Positions 26,158 through 41,325 of a DNA stretch of 64,000 nucleotides are shown here, one piece after another. Numbering within the stretch: position 1 is the stretch's first letter; each line of letters starts with the position of its first letter. Both the position numbers and the translations under genes were made by a program. Below the pieces are notes generated by a model, which was not told the origin of the DNA, did no database searches, and was given only the letters and a program-made list of their open reading frames with translations. Origin of the DNA: Archivesica marissinica (lineage: Eukaryota; Mollusca; Bivalvia; Venerida; Vesicomyidae); NCBI GenBank assembly GCA_014843695.1, contig CM026390.1:20844204-20908203 (forward strand), read 5' to 3'.

Positions 26158-29100
26158 CAAATCACAAACACAAAGGCTTAGATACCTCACAATCACAAAC
26201 ACCCAGGCTTAGGTACCTCACAATCACAAACATCAAGGTTTAGGTACTTCACAATCACAAACACCAAGGCTTAGGTACCTCACAATCACATACACCAAGG
26301 CGTAGATACCTCACAATCACAAATACCAAGGCTTAGATACCGTACTTCACAATCACAAACACGAAGGCGTAGATACCTCACAATCACAAACACCAAGGCT
26401 TAGATACCTCACAATCACAAACACCAAAGCTTAGGTACCTCACAATCACAAAAACCATGGCGTAGATACCTAACAATCACATACGCCCAGGCGTATATAC
26501 TTCACAATCACAAACACCAAGGCGTAGATACCTCACAATCACAAACACAAATGCTTAGATACTTCACAATCACAAACACCAATGCTTAGATACCTCACAA
26601 TCACAAACACCAAGGCTTAGGTACCACACAATCACAAACACAAATGCTTAGATACTTCACAATCACAAACACCAATGCTTAGATACCTCACACTCACAAA
26701 CACCAAGGCTTAGGTACCACACAATCACAAACACAACTGCTTAGATACTTCACAATCACAAACACCAATGCTTAGATACCTCACACTCACAAACACCAAT
26801 GCTTAGATACCTCACAATCACAAACACCAATGCTTAGATACCTCACAATCACAAACACCAATGCTTAGATACCTCACACTCACAATCACCAATGCTTAGA
26901 TACCTCACACTCACAATCACCAAGGCTTAGGTACCACACAATCACAAACACAAATGCTTAGATACTTCACAATCACAAACACCAATGCTTAGATACCTCA
27001 CACTCACAAACACCAAGGCTTAGGTACCACACAATCACAAACACAACTGCGTAGATACTTCACAATCACAAACACCAATGCTTAGATACCTCACACTCAC
27101 AAACACCAATGCTTAGATACCTCACAATCACAAACACCAATGCTTAGATACCTCACAATCACAAACACCAATGCTTAGATACCTCACACTCACAATCACC
27201 AATGCTTAGATACCTCACACTCACAATCACCAAGGCTTAGATACCTCACAATCACAAACACCAATGCTTAGATACCTCACACTCACAAACACCAAGGCTT
27301 AGTACCTCACAAACACCAATGCTTAGATACTTCACAATCACAAACACCAATGCTGAGATACCTCACAATCACAAACACCAAGGCGTAGATACCTCACAAT
27401 CACAAACACCAATGCTTAGGTACCTCACAATCACAGACACCAATGCTTAGATACTTCACAATCACACACACAAATGCTTAGATACCTCACAATCACAAAC
27501 ACCAAGGCTTAGATACCTCACAATCACAAACACCAATGCTTAGATACCTCACACTCACAAACACCAAGGCTTAGTACCTCACAAACACCAATGCTTAGAT
27601 ACTTCACAATCACAAACACCAATGCTTAGATACCTCACAATCACAAACACCAAGGCGTAGATACCTCACAATCACAAACACCAATGCTTAGGTACCTCAC
27701 AATCACAGACACCAATGCTTAGATACTTCACAATCACACACACAAATGCTTAGATACCTCACAATCACAAACACCAAGGCTTAGATACCTCACAATCACA
27801 AACACCAATGCTTAGGTACCACACACTCACAAACACCAAGGCTTAAGTACCTCACAATCACAAACACCAATGCTTAGATACTTCACAATCACAAACACCA
27901 AGGATTAGATACTTCACAATCACAAACACAAATGCTTAGATACTTCACAATCACAAACACCAAGGTGTAGATACCTCACAATCACGAACACAAATGCTTA
28001 GATACTTCACAATCACAAACACCAAGGCGTAGATACCTCACAATCACAAACACCAAGGTGTAGATACCTCACAATCACGAATACAAAATGCTTAAGATAC
28101 CTCACAATCACAAACACAAAGGCTTAGATACCACACAATCACAAACACCAAGGCGTAGATACCTCACAATAACAAACACAAAGGCTTAGGTACCACACAA
28201 TCACAAACACCAAGGCGTAGATACCACACAATCACAAACAATAAGGCTTAGGTACCACACAATCACAAACACCAATGCTTAGATACCTCACAATCACCAA
28301 GGCTTAGGTACCACACAATCACAAACACCAAGGCTTAGATACCTCACAAACACCAAGGCTTAGATACCTCACAATCACAAACACCAATGCTTAGATACCT
28401 CACAATCACAAACAGCAAGGCTTAGGTACCACATAATCACAAACACAAAGGCTTAGATACCTCACAATCACCAAGGCTTATATACATCACAATCACAAAC
28501 ACCAATGCTTAGATACCTAACAATCACAAACATCAAGGCGTAGATACCTCACAATCACAAATACAAAGGCTTAGATACTTCACAATCACAAACACCAAGG
28601 CGTAGATACCTCACAATCACAAACACAAAGGCTTAGATACCACACAATCACAAACACCAAGGCGTAGATACCTCACAATAACAAACACCAATGCTTAGGT
28701 ACCTCACAATCACAAACACCAATGCTTAGATACTTCACAATCACACACACAAATGCTTAGATACCTCACAATCACAAACACCAAGGCTTAGATACCTCAC
28801 AATCACAAACACCAATGCTTAGGTACCACACACTCACAAACACAAAGGCTTAGATACCTCACAATCACAAACACCAAGGCGTAGGTACCTCACAATCACA
28901 ACATCAATGCTTATATACTTCACAATCACAAACATCAAGGCTTAGATACCCCAACATCACAAACACAAAGGCTTAGATACCTCACAATCACAAACACCAA
29001 GGCTTAGGTACCTCACAATCACAAACACCAATGCTTAGATACTTCACAATCACAAACACCAAGGATTAGATACTTCACAATCACAAACACAAATGCTTAG

Positions 29101-32100
29101 ATACTTCACAATCACAAACACCAAGGTGTAGATACCTCACAATCACGAACACAAATGCTTAGATACTTCACAATCACAAACACCAAGGCGTAGATACCTC
29201 ACAATCACAAACACCAAGGTGTAGATACCTCACAATCACGAATACAAATGCTTAAGATACCTCACAATCACAAACACAAAGGCTTAGATACTTCACAATC
29301 ACACACACCAATGCTTAGATACCTCACAATCACCAAGGCTTAGATACCACACAATCACAAACACCAAGACTTAGGTACCACACAATCACAACCACAAAGG
29401 CGTAGATACCTCACAATCACAAATACAAAGGCTTAGATACTTCACAATCACAAACACCAAGGCGTAGATACCTCACAATCACAAACACAAAGGCTTAGAT
29501 ACCACACAATCACAAACACCAAGGCGTAGATACCTCACAATAACAAACACAAAGGCTTAGGTACCACAAAATCACAAACACCAAGGCTTAGGTACCACAC
29601 AATCACAAACACCAATGCTTAGATACCTCACAATCACAAACACCAAGGCTTAGGTACCACACAATCACAAACACCAAGGCTTAGATACCTCACAATCACA
29701 AACACCAATGCTTAGATACCTCACAATCACAAACACCAAGGCTTAGATACCTCACAATCACAAACACCAATGCTTAGATACCTCACAATCACAAACAGCA
29801 AGGCTTAGATACCTCACAATCACCAAGGCGTATATACATCACAATCACAAACACCAATGCTTAGATACCTAACAATCACAAACATCAAGGCGTAGATACC
29901 TCACAATCACAAATACAAAGGCTTAGATACTTCACAATCACAAACACCAAGGCGTAGATACCTCACAATCACAAACACAAAGGCTTAGATACTTCACAAT
30001 CACAAACACCAAGGCGTAGATACCTCACAATAACAAACACCAATGCTTAGGTACCTCACAATCACAAACACCAATGCTTAGATACTTCACAATCACAAAC
30101 ACCAATGCTTAGATACCTCACAATCACAAACACCAAGGCTTAGATACCTCACAATCACCAATGCTTAGGTACCACACACTCACAAACACAAAGGCTTAGA
30201 TACCTCACAATCACAAACACCAAGGCGTAGATACCTCACAATCACAACATCAATGCTTATATACTTCACAATCACAAACATCAAGGCTTAGGTACCCCAA
30301 CATCACAAACACAAAGGCTTAGATACCTCACAATCACAAACACCAAGGCTTAGGTACCTCACAATCACAAACACCAATGCTTAGATACCTCACAATCACA
30401 AACACCAATGCTTAGATACCTCACAATCACAAACACCAAGGCTTAGGTACCACACAATCACAAACACAAAGGCTTAGATACCTCACAATCACCAAGGCTT
30501 AGATACTCACAATCACAAACACCAATGCTTAGATACCTCACAATCACAAACACCAAGGCTTAGATACCTCACAATCACAAACACCAATGCTTAGATACCT
30601 CACAATCACAAACACCAAGGCTTAGATACCTCACAATCACAAACACAAAGGCTTAGATACCTCACAATCACAAACACCAAGGCGTAGATACCTCACAATC
30701 ACAAACACCAATGCTTAGGTACCTCACAATCACAAACACCAATGCTTAGATACTTCACAATCACAAACACAAAGGCTTAGATACCTCACAATCACAAACA
30801 CCAAGGCTTAGATACCTCACAATCACAAACACCAATGCTTAGATACTTCACAATCACAAACATCAAGGCTTAGGTACCCCAACATCACAAACACAAAGGC
30901 TTAGATACCTCACAATCACAAACACCAAGGCTTAGGTACCTCACAATCACAAACACCAATGCTTAGATACTTCACAATCACAAACACCAAGGATTAGATA
31001 CCTCACAATCACAAACACAAATGCTTAGATACTTCACAATCACAAACACCAAGGCGTAGATACCTCACAATCACAAACACCAAGGTGTAGATACCTCACA
31101 ATCACGAATACAAATGCTTAGATACCTCACAATCACAAACACAAAGGCTTAGATACTTCACAATCACACACACCAATGCTTAGATACCTCACAATCACCA
31201 AGGCTTAGATACCACACAATCACAAACACCAAGCTTAGGTACCACACAATCACAACCACAAAGGCGTAGATACCTCACAATCACAAATACAAAGGCTTAG
31301 ATACTCACAATCACAAACACCAAGGCGTAGATACCTCACAATCACAAACACAAAGGCTTAGATACCACACAATCACAAACACCAAGGCGTAGATACCTCA
31401 CATACAAGCTTAGTACAATCACAAACACAAGCTTAGGTACCTCACAATCACAAACACCAATGCTTAGATACCTCACAATCACAAACACCAAGGCTTAGAT
31501 ACCTCACAATCACAAACACCAATGCTTAGATACTCACAATCACAAACACCAATGCTTAGATACCTCACAATCACAAACACCAAGGCTTAGATACCTCACA
31601 ATCACAAACACCAATGCTTAGATACCTCACAATCACAAACACCAAGGCTTAGATACCACACAATCACAAACACCAAGGCGTAGATACCTCACAATACAAA
31701 CACAAAGGCTTAGGTACCCACAATCACAAACACCAAGGCTTAGGTACCACACAATCACAAACACCAATGCTTAGATACCTCACAATCACAAACACCAAGG
31801 CTTAGATACCTCACAATCACAAACACCAAGGCTTAGATACCTCACAATCACAAACACCAATGCTTAGATACCTCACAATCACAAACACCAAGGCTTAGAT
31901 ACCTCACAATCACAAACACCAATGCTTAGATACCTCACAATCACAAACAGCAAGGCTTAGGTACCACATAATCACAAACACAAAGGCTTAGATACCTCAC
32001 AATCACCAAGGCTTATATACATCACAATCACAAACACCAATGCTTAGATACCTAACAATCACAAACATCAAGGCGTAGATACCTCACAATCACAAATACA

Positions 32101-35100
32101 AAGGCTTAGATACTTCACAATCACAAACACCAAGGCGTAGATACCTCACAATCACAAACACAAAGGCTTAGATACCACACAATCACAAACACCAAGGCGT
32201 AGATACCTCACAATAACAAACACCAATGCTTAGGTACCTCACAATCACAAACACCAATGCTTAGATACTTCACAATCACAAACACAAAGGCTTAGATACC
32301 TCACAATCACAAACACCAAGGCTTAGATACCTCACAATCACAAACACCAATGCTTAGGTACCACACACTCACAAACACAAAGGCTTAGATACCTCACAAT
32401 CACAAACACCAAGGCGTAGGTACCTCACAATCACAACATCAATGCTTATATACTTCACAATCACAAACATCAAGGCTTAGGTACCCAAATCACAAACACA
32501 AAGGCTTAGATACCTCACAATCACAAACACAATGCTTAGATACTCACAATCACAAACACCAAGGCTTAGATACCTCACAATCACAAACACAAGGCTTAGA
32601 TACCTCACAATCACAAACACCAAGGCGTAGATACCTCACAATCACAAACACAAAGGCTTAGATACTTCACAATCACAAACACCAAGGCGTAGATACCTCA
32701 CAATCACAAACACAAAGGCTTAGATACCACACAATCACAAACACCAAGGCGTAGATACCTCACAATAACAAACACAAAGGCTTAGGTACCACAAAATCAC
32801 AAACACCAAGGCTTAGGTACCTCACAATCACAAACACCAAGGCTTAGATACCTCACAATCACAAACACCAATGCTTAGATACCTCACAATCACAAACACC
32901 AAGGCTTAGATACCTCACAATCACAAACACCAATGCTTAGATACCTCACAATCACAAACAGCAAGGCTTAGGTACCACATAATCACAAACACAAAGGCTT
33001 AGATACCTCACAATCACCAAGGCTTATATACATCACAATCACAAACACCAATGCTTAGATACCTAACAATCACAAACATCAAGGCGTAGATACCTCACAA
33101 TCACAAATACAAAGGCTTAGATACTTCACAATCACAAACACCAAGGCGTAGATACCTCACAATCACAAACACAAAGGCTTAGATACCACACAATCACAAA
33201 CACCAAGGCGTAGATACCTCACAATAACAAACACCAATGCTTAGGTACCTCACAATCACAAACACCAATGCTTAGATACTTCACAATCACAAACACAAAG
33301 GCTTAGATACCTCACAATCACAAACACCAAGGCTTAGATACCTCACAATCACAAACACCAATGCTTAGATACTTCACAATCACAAACATCAAGGCTTAGG
33401 TACCCCAACATCACAAACACCAAGGCTTAGGTACCTCACAATCACAAACACCAATGCTTAGATACTTCACAATCACAAACACCAAGGATTAGATACTTCA
33501 CAATCACAAACACAAATGCTTAGATACTTCACAATCACAAACACCAAGGTGTAGATACCTCACAATCACGAACACAAATGCTTAGATACTTCACAATCAC
33601 AAACACCAAGGCGTAGATACCTCACAATCACAAACACCAAGGTGTAGATACCTCACAATCACGAATACAAATGCTTAAGATACCTCACAATCACAAACAC
33701 AAAGGCTTAGATACTTCACAATCACACACACCAATGCTTAGATACCTCACAATCACCAAGGCTTAGATACCACACAATCACAAACACCAAGACTTAGGTA
33801 CCACACAATCACAACCACAAAGGCGTAGATACCTCACAATCACAAATACAAAGGCTTAGATACTTCACAATCACAAACACCAAGGCGTAGATACCTCACA
33901 ATCACAAACACAAAGGCTTAGATACCACACAATCACAAACACCAAGGCGTAGATACCTCACAATAACAAACACAAAGGCTTAGGTACCACAAAATCACAA
34001 ACACCAAGGCTTAGGTACCACACAATCACAAACACCAATGCTTAGATACCTCACAATCACAAACACCAAGGCTTAGGTACCACACAATCACAAACACCAA
34101 GGCTTAGATACCTCACAATCACAAACACCAATGCTTAGATACCTCACAATCACAAACACCAAGGCTTAGATACCTCACAATCACAAACACCAATGCTTAG
34201 ATACCTCACAATCACAAACAGCAAGGCTTAGGTACCACATAATCACAAACACAAAGGCTTAGATACCTCACAATCACCAAGGCTTATATACATCACAATC
34301 ACAAACACCAATGCTTAGATACCTAACAATCACAAACATCAAGGCGTAGATACCTCACAATCACAAACACAAAGGCTTAGATACCACACAATCACAAACA
34401 CCAAGGCGTAGATACCTCACAATAACAAACACCAATGCTTAGGTACCTCACAATCACAAACACCAATGCTTAGATACTTCACAATCACAAACACAAAGGC
34501 TTAGATACCTCACAATCACAAACACCAAGGCTTAGATACCTCACAATCACAAACACCAATGCTTAGGTACCACACACTCACAAACACAAAGTCTTAGATA
34601 TCTCACAATCACAAACACCAAGGCGTAGGTACCTCACAATCACAACATCAATGCTTATATACTTCACAATCACAAACATCAAGGCTTAGGTACCCCAACA
34701 TCACAAACACAAAGGCTTAGATACCTCACAATCACAAACACCAAGGCTTAGGTACCTCACAATCACAAACACCAATGCTTAGATACTTCACAATCACAAA
34801 CACCAATGATTAGATACTTCACAATCACAAACACCAAGGTGTAGATACCTCACAATCACGAACACAAATGCTTAGATACTTCACAATCACAAACACCAAG
34901 GCGTAGATACCTCACAATCACAAACACCAAGGCTTAGATACCTCACAATCACAAACACCAATGCTTAGATACCTCACAATCACAAACACCAAGACTTAGG
35001 TACCACACAATCACAACCACAAAGGCGTAGATACCTCACAATCACAAATACAAAGGCTTAGATACTTCACAATCACAAACACCAAGGCGTAGATACCTCA

Positions 35101-38100
35101 CAATCACAAACACAAAGGCTTAGATACCACACAATCACAAACACCAAGGCGTAGATACCTCACAATAACAAACACAAAGGCTTAGGTACCACAAAATCAC
35201 AAACACCAAGGCTTAGGTACCACACAATCACAAACACCAAGGCTTAGATACCTCACAATCACAAACACCAATGCTTAGATACCTCACAATCACAAACACC
35301 AAGGCTTAGATACCTCACAATCACAAACACCAATGCTTAGATACCTCACAATCACAAACAGCAAGGCTTAGGTACCACATAATCACAAACACAAAGGCTT
35401 AGATACCTCACAATCACCAAGGCTTATATACATCACAATCACAAACACCAATGCTTAGATACCTAACAATCACAAACATCAAGGCGTAGATACCTCACAA
35501 TCACAAATACAAAGGCTTAGATACTTCACAATCACAAACACCAAGGCGTAGATACCTCACAATCACAAACACAAAGGCTTAGATACCACACAATCACAAA
35601 CACCAAGGCGTAGATACCTCACAATAACAAACACCAATGCTTAGGTACCTCACAATCACAAACACCAATGCTTAGATACTTCACAATCACAAACACAAAG
35701 GCTTAGATACCTCACAATCACAAACACCAAGGCTTAGATACCTCACAATCACAAACACCAATGCTTAGATACTTCACAATCACAAACATCAAGGCTTAGG
35801 TACCCCAACATCACAAACACAAAGGCTTAGATACCTCACAATCACAAACACCAAGGCTTAGGTACCTCACAATCACAAACACCAATGCTTAGATACTTCA
35901 CAATCACAAACACCAAGGATTAGATACTTCACAATCACAAACACAAATGCTTAGATACTTCACAATCACAAACACCAAGGCGTAGATACCTCACAATCAC
36001 AAACACCAAGGTGTAGATACCTCACAATCACGAATACAAATGCTTAAGATACCTCACAATCACAAACACAAAGGCTTAGATACTTCACAATCACACACAC
36101 CAATGCTTAGATACCTCACAATCACCAAGGCTTAGATACCACACAATCACAAACACCAAGACTTAGGTACCACACAATCACAACCACAAAGGCGTAGATA
36201 CCTCACAATCACAAATACAAAGGCTTAGATACTTCACAATCACAAACACCAAGGCGTAGATACCTCACAATCACAAACACAAAGGCTTAGATACCACACA
36301 ATCACAAACACCAAGGCGTAGATACCTCACAATAACAAACACAAAGGCTTAGGTACCACAAAATCACAAACACCAAGGCTTAGGTACCACACAATCACAA
36401 ACACCAATGCTTAGATACCTCACAATCACAAACACCAAGGCTTAGGTACCACACAATCACAAACACCAAGGCTTAGATACCTCACAATCACAAACACCAA
36501 TGCTTAGATACCTCACAATCACAAACACCAAGGCTTAGATACCTCACAATCACAAACACCAATGCTTAGATACCTCACAATCACAAACAGCAAGGCTTAG
36601 GTACCACATAATCACAAACACAAAGGCTTAGATACCTCACAATCACCAAGGCTTATATACATCACAATCACAAACACCAATGCTTAGATACCTAACAATC
36701 ACAAACATCAAGGCGTAGATACCTCACAATCACAAATACAAAGGCTTATATACTTCACAATCACAAACACCAAGGCGTAGATACCTCACAATCACAAACA
36801 CAAAGGCTTAGATACCACACAATCACAAACACCAAGGCGTAGATACCTCACAATAACAAACACCAATGCTTAGGTACCTCACAATCACAAACACCAATGC
36901 TTAGATACTTCACAATCACAAACACAAAGGCTTAGATACCTCACAATCACAAACACCAAGGCTTAGATACCTCACAATCACAAACACCAATGCTTAGGTA
37001 CCACACACTCACAAACACAAAGTCTTAGATACCTCACAATCACAAACACCAAGGCGTAGGTACCTCACAATCACAACATCAATGCTTATATACTTCACAA
37101 TCACAAACATCAAGGCTTAGGTACCCCAACATCACAAACACAAAGGCTTAGATACCTCACAATCACAAACACCAAGGCTTAGGTACCTCACAATCACAAA
37201 CACCAATGCTTAGATACTTCACAATCACAAACACCAAGGATTAGATACTTCACAATCACAAACACCAAGGTGTAGATACCTCACAATCACGAACACAAAT
37301 GCTTAGATACTTCACAATCACAAACACCAAGGCGTAGATACCTCACAATCACAAACACCAAGGCTTAGATACCTCACAATCACAAACACCAATGCTTAGA
37401 TACCTCACAATCACAAACAGCAAGGCTTAGGTACCACATAATCACAAACACCAATGCTTAGATACCTAACAATCACAAACATCAAGGCTTAGATACCTCA
37501 CAATCACAAACACAAAGGCTTATATACATCACAAACACCAATGCTTAGATACATCACAATCACAAACACCAAGGCTTAGATACATCACAATCACAAACGC
37601 TTAGGTACCACACAATCACAAACACAAAGGTTTAGATACCTCACAATCACAAACATCAAGGCTTAGGTACCACACAATCACAAAGGCTTAGATACTTCAC
37701 AATCACAAAGAGCAATGCTTAGATACCTCACAATCACAAACACCAATGCTTAGATACCTCACAATCACAAAGGCTTAGATACCTCACAATCACAAACATC
37801 AAGGCATAGGTACATCACAATCACAAACATCAAGGCTTAGGTACCTCATAATCACAAACACCAATGCTTAGATACTTCACAATCACAAACACCAATGATT
37901 AGATACTTCACAATCACAAACACCAAGGCTTAGATACTTCACAATCACAAAGACCAATGCTTAGATACCTCACAATCACAAACACCAATGCTTAGATACT
38001 TCACAATCACAAACACCAATGCTTAGGTACTTCACAATCACAACCACAAAGGCTTAGATACCTCAAAATCACTTACGCCCATGCTTCGATACCTCACAAT

Positions 38101-39632
38101 CACAAACACCAAGGCTTAGATACCTCACACTCACTTATGCCCAGTCTTAGGTACCTCACAATCACTTATGCCCAGTCTTAGGTACCTCACAATCACTTAT
38201 GCCCAGGCTTAGGTACCTCACACTCACATATGCCCAATCTTAGGTACTTCACAATCACTTATGCCCAGTCTTAGGTACCTCACAATCACTTATGCCCAGT
38301 CTTAGGTACCTCACACTCACTTATGCCCAGTCTTAGGTACCTCACAATCACTTATGTCCAGGCTTAGGTACCTCACAATCACTTACACTCAGGCTTAGTT
38401 ACTTCACAATCACTTATGCCCAGTCTTAGGTACCTCACAATCACTTACACTCAGGCTTAGATACCTCACAATCACTTACACCCAGGCTTAGATACCTCAC
38501 AATCACTTATGCCCAGTCTTAGATACTTCACAATCACTTATGCCCAGTCTTAGGTACCTCACACTCACATATGCCCAATCTTAGGTACCTCACAATCACT
38601 TATGCCCAGTCTTAGGTACCTCACACTCACTTATGCCCAGTCTTAGGTACCTCACAATCACTTATGTCCAGGCTTAGGTACCTCACAATCACTTACACTC
38701 AGGCTTAGTTACTTCACAATCACTTATGCCCAGTCTTAGGTACCTCACAATCACTTACACTCAGGCTTAGATATCTCACAATCACTTACACCCAGGCTTA
38801 GATACCTCACAATCACTTATGCCCAGTCTTAGGTACTTCACAATCACTTATGCCCAGTCTTAGGTACCTCACACTCACTTATGCCCATGCTTAGATACCT
38901 CAAAATCACTTACGCCCAGGCTTAGGTACCTCACACTCACTTATGCCCAGTCTTAGGTACCTCACACTCACTTATGCCCAGTCTTAGGTACCTCACAATC
39001 ACTTATGCCCAGGCTTATGTACCTCACAATCACTTATGCCCAGGCTTAGGTACCTCACAATCACATATGCCCAGTCTTAGGTACCTCACAATCACTTATG
39101 CCCAGGCTTAGGTACCTCACAATCATATATGCCCAGTCTTAGGTACCTCACAATCACTTATGCCCAGGCTTAGGTACCTCACAATCACTTATGCCCAGTC
39201 TTAGGTACCTCACAATCACATATGCCCAGTCTTAGGTACCTCACAATCACATATGCCCAGTCTTAGGTACCTCACACTCACTTATACCCAGTCTTAGGTA
39301 CCTCACACTCACTTATACCCAGTCTTAGGTACCTCACACTCACTTACGCCCAGGCTTAGGTACCTCACACTCACTTACGCCCAGGCTTAGGTACCTCACA
39401 CTCACTTACGCCCATGCTTAGATACCTCAAAATCACTTATGCCCAGTCTTAGGTACCTCACACTCACTTATACCCAGTCTTAGGTACCTCACACTCACTT
39501 ACGCCCAGGCTTAGGTACCTCACACTCACTTACGCCCAGGCTTAGGTAGCTCACACTCACTTATACCCAGTCATAGGTACCTCACAATCACTTACGCCCA
39601 GGCTTAGATACCTCACAATCACTTACGCCCAA
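26158..39632. repeat. 31-bp minisatellite array, about 435 copies
   Basis: Unit of 31 bp: ACAATCACAAACACCAAGG followed by CTTAGATACCTC, with frequent states AAGGCG, AATGCT, AGATAC/AGGTAC and CTC/TTC/CAC. Rare variants recur as blocks: CAAACAGCAAGGCTTAGGT followed by ACCACATAATC appears near 28410, 31945, 32950, 34215, 35355, 36585 and 37425, giving higher-order periods mostly about 0.8-1.3 kb. Both strands contain stop codons in each unit and no long frame exists. Around 31200-32560 many units lack single bases. Confidence 0.98.
38060..39632. repeat. Diverged subfamily at the right end of the 31-bp array
   Basis: The period stays at 31 bp, but the ACAAACACCAAGG half is replaced by ACTTATGCCCAGT or ACTTACGCCCAGG, so the unit reads CACAATCACTTATGCCCAG then TCTTAGGTACCT. 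The change is abrupt near 38060 after a few mixed units. The same variant is glimpsed once near 26480 (CACATACGCCCAGG). Confidence 0.9.
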
Positions 39633-39782
39633 GGGTTACCCTGCACAAGTACAGTAGTGTAATAATCTACCTGAAGCTAGAGCACATATAAAGCTTATTG
39701 GATTTGCATAAATTTATCTATACTCATTTAGTGGCACTAATGAAATGAATACAAGCATATGCTAATAATGTTGTAACCTCAG

Positions 39783-39840
39783 GTGGAAGGAAAAAGAATT
39801 TCCTACGTCAGTGATGAATACATAATACATGAATTGAAAG
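39783..39840 (+). CDS. Probable upstream exon of the ankyrin-repeat gene
   Basis: A 58-bp segment with strong splice signals: a branch-like GCTAATAATG and TGTAACCTCAG before it, GAAAG|GTAAGT after it. Only one frame is open: VEGKRISYVSDEYIIHELK plus one base. It joins in frame to the next exon if that exon begins at 41653 (after TTCTAAG), giving ELK-EQT-MSYTLL. Using the neighbouring acceptor at 41658 would cause a stop. No initiator ATG is present, so it would be internal, with earlier exons upstream of the 31-bp array. Alternatively it belongs to a different transcript. Confidence 0.5.
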
Positions 39841-39922
39841 GTAAGTCAGAGATATTAAAGTATTACAGTTTTTAAAAAGTTTCTTGTATTTTGGTTTTGT
39901 TAAATATACTCAACTATAATCT

Positions 39923-40420
39923 TTGTTAAAATTTCTCCTGTTTGGTTTGTTTCACTTGTTTGTCTTGTTAAAGTTCCACTTGCTTGTTTTGTTAACATTT
40001 CTCTTGTTTGTTTTGTTAAAGTTTCACTTGTTTGTTTTGTTAAAGTTTCTCTTGTTTGCTTTGTTAAAGTTTCACTTGTTTGTTTTGTTAAAGTTTCACT
40101 TGTTTGTTTTGTTAAAGTTTCTCTTGTTTGTTTTGTTAAAGTTTCACTTGTTTGTTTTGTTAAAGTTTCTCTTGTTTGTTTTGTTAAAGTTTCACTTGTT
40201 TGTTTTATTAAAGTTTCACTTGTTTGTTTTGTTAAAGTTTCTCTTTTTTGTTTTGTTAAAGTTTCACTTGTTTGTTTTGTTAAAGTTTCTCTTGTTTGTT
40301 TTATTAAAGTTTCTCTTGTTTATTTTGTTACATTTTTCTCTTGTTTATTTTGTTACAGTTTCTCTTGTTTATTGTGCTATGGTTTCTCTTGTTTGTTTTG
40401 TTACGGTTTCTCTTGATTCT
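39923..40420. repeat. 24-bp T-rich minisatellite, about 20 copies
   Basis: Unit AAAGTTTCTCTTGTTTG followed by TTTTGTT, 24 bp, alternating between TTTCAC and TTTCTC forms. The open frame through it (LLKFHLFV repeats) follows from the period being a multiple of three. It starts 82 bp after the donor of the exon at 39783. Confidence 0.95.
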
Positions 40421-40527
40421 TTCTACAGCCACACAGTGAACTCGTAGCTGTATTGTTGTTAGCTATCTGTTCAAACATGAATTTGTTTGTTGATTGTTCC
40501 TAACAGGGAACTAGTAATATATATGTG

Positions 40528-40658
40528 GTCCTTTCTACATCCGAATTTTTGGCTTAAAAAACCTTTTTCAAGGAAAACATAAATCATCCGGATAATTTTC
40601 TTTAAGATTGTTATGAATCAATTGGATAATCTTGGGATTATTCGGATGTAGAGAGGAC
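40528..40658. mobile_element. Short MITE, 131 bp, with 19-bp terminal inverted repeats
   Basis: The left end GTCCTTTCTACATCCGAAT and the reverse complement of the right end, GTCCTCTCTACATCCGAAT, match at 18 of 19 positions. The interior also has inverted GGATAAT/ATTATC words. No target duplication is clear. Confidence 0.65.
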
Positions 40659-40664
40659 AATATT

Positions 40665-41095
40665 ATATGTTCAAACATGGAATTTGGTCTGTATATGCAA
40701 AGAAAGTTCTTTACCATGTTTAAATCTGTATTCTAAGATGGCATTTTGTCTGTATACTCAAAGATGGAATTTACCGTTGTTAAATCTGCAATAAAACATG
40801 GCTTAGCGTGTAATGTCAAAAGTGATTTTTCTAGTTTTGTAATGTCATTAAAATGTTGCTGGCTTTCTAAAATTAACACAAACTATTTTTTCGCTTTTTA
40901 GATATTTTGGTCATGTTAGAATCAAAATAATATTTGTATTTGTGTTTGTTATAGTCGAATAAAACATTGTTTGTCGTTTTGAGCACCAGAATTAACCACT
41001 TAGGCCTACAGCTTACATGGTTAATTCCTATGCAACAGAACTATAAACCATGTTTTAATCGACAATAAAGAACTGAAAGACAAATAATATATCTT
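40665..41095 (+). repeat. Dispersed repeat, copy 1 (second copy at 62255-62560)
   Basis: Shares with 62255-62560 the ordered words CATTTTGTCTGTATAC, GGAATTTACCG, GCTTTTTAGATA, ATGTTAGAATC, GTCGAATAAAACA, GAGCACC and AATTAACCACTTAG. The last part forms an imperfect palindrome (GAATAAAACAT...ATGTTTTA). The class of element is unknown. Confidence 0.75.
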
Positions 41096-41325
41096 AAATG
41101 TTTTCCGACAAGTGTCCTCTGGCAGACTCGAATGGTCAACGGTCGATCACAGTTACCTCCCTTGAGAGCCTTTGGTTCAGGTGAGCTCGACACTGGTGGA
41201 GGACTAGAGATCATTAGCAAGGCTGTTTATTTGTAAATTGTGACTGGATGGTCGACCATTGGCTGGTAGTCATTGTTATACTTTCCCATCAAATTGGAAT
41301 TATTATTGGATATGATCTATAGTCG

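Noticed and set aside
26158..39632. CRISPR-like regular array
   Set aside because: Units are continuous 31-bp tandem copies without unique spacers, no cas genes, and the context is eukaryotic.
26158..39632. Telomere-like TTAGG words
   Set aside because: TTAGG occurs once per 31-bp unit as part of CTTAGGTACC and never in tandem, so it is not telomeric.
39923..40447. 174-codon frame LLKFHLFVLLKF, which could pass for a membrane protein
   Set aside because: It is the translation of a T-rich 24-bp minisatellite in a probable intron.
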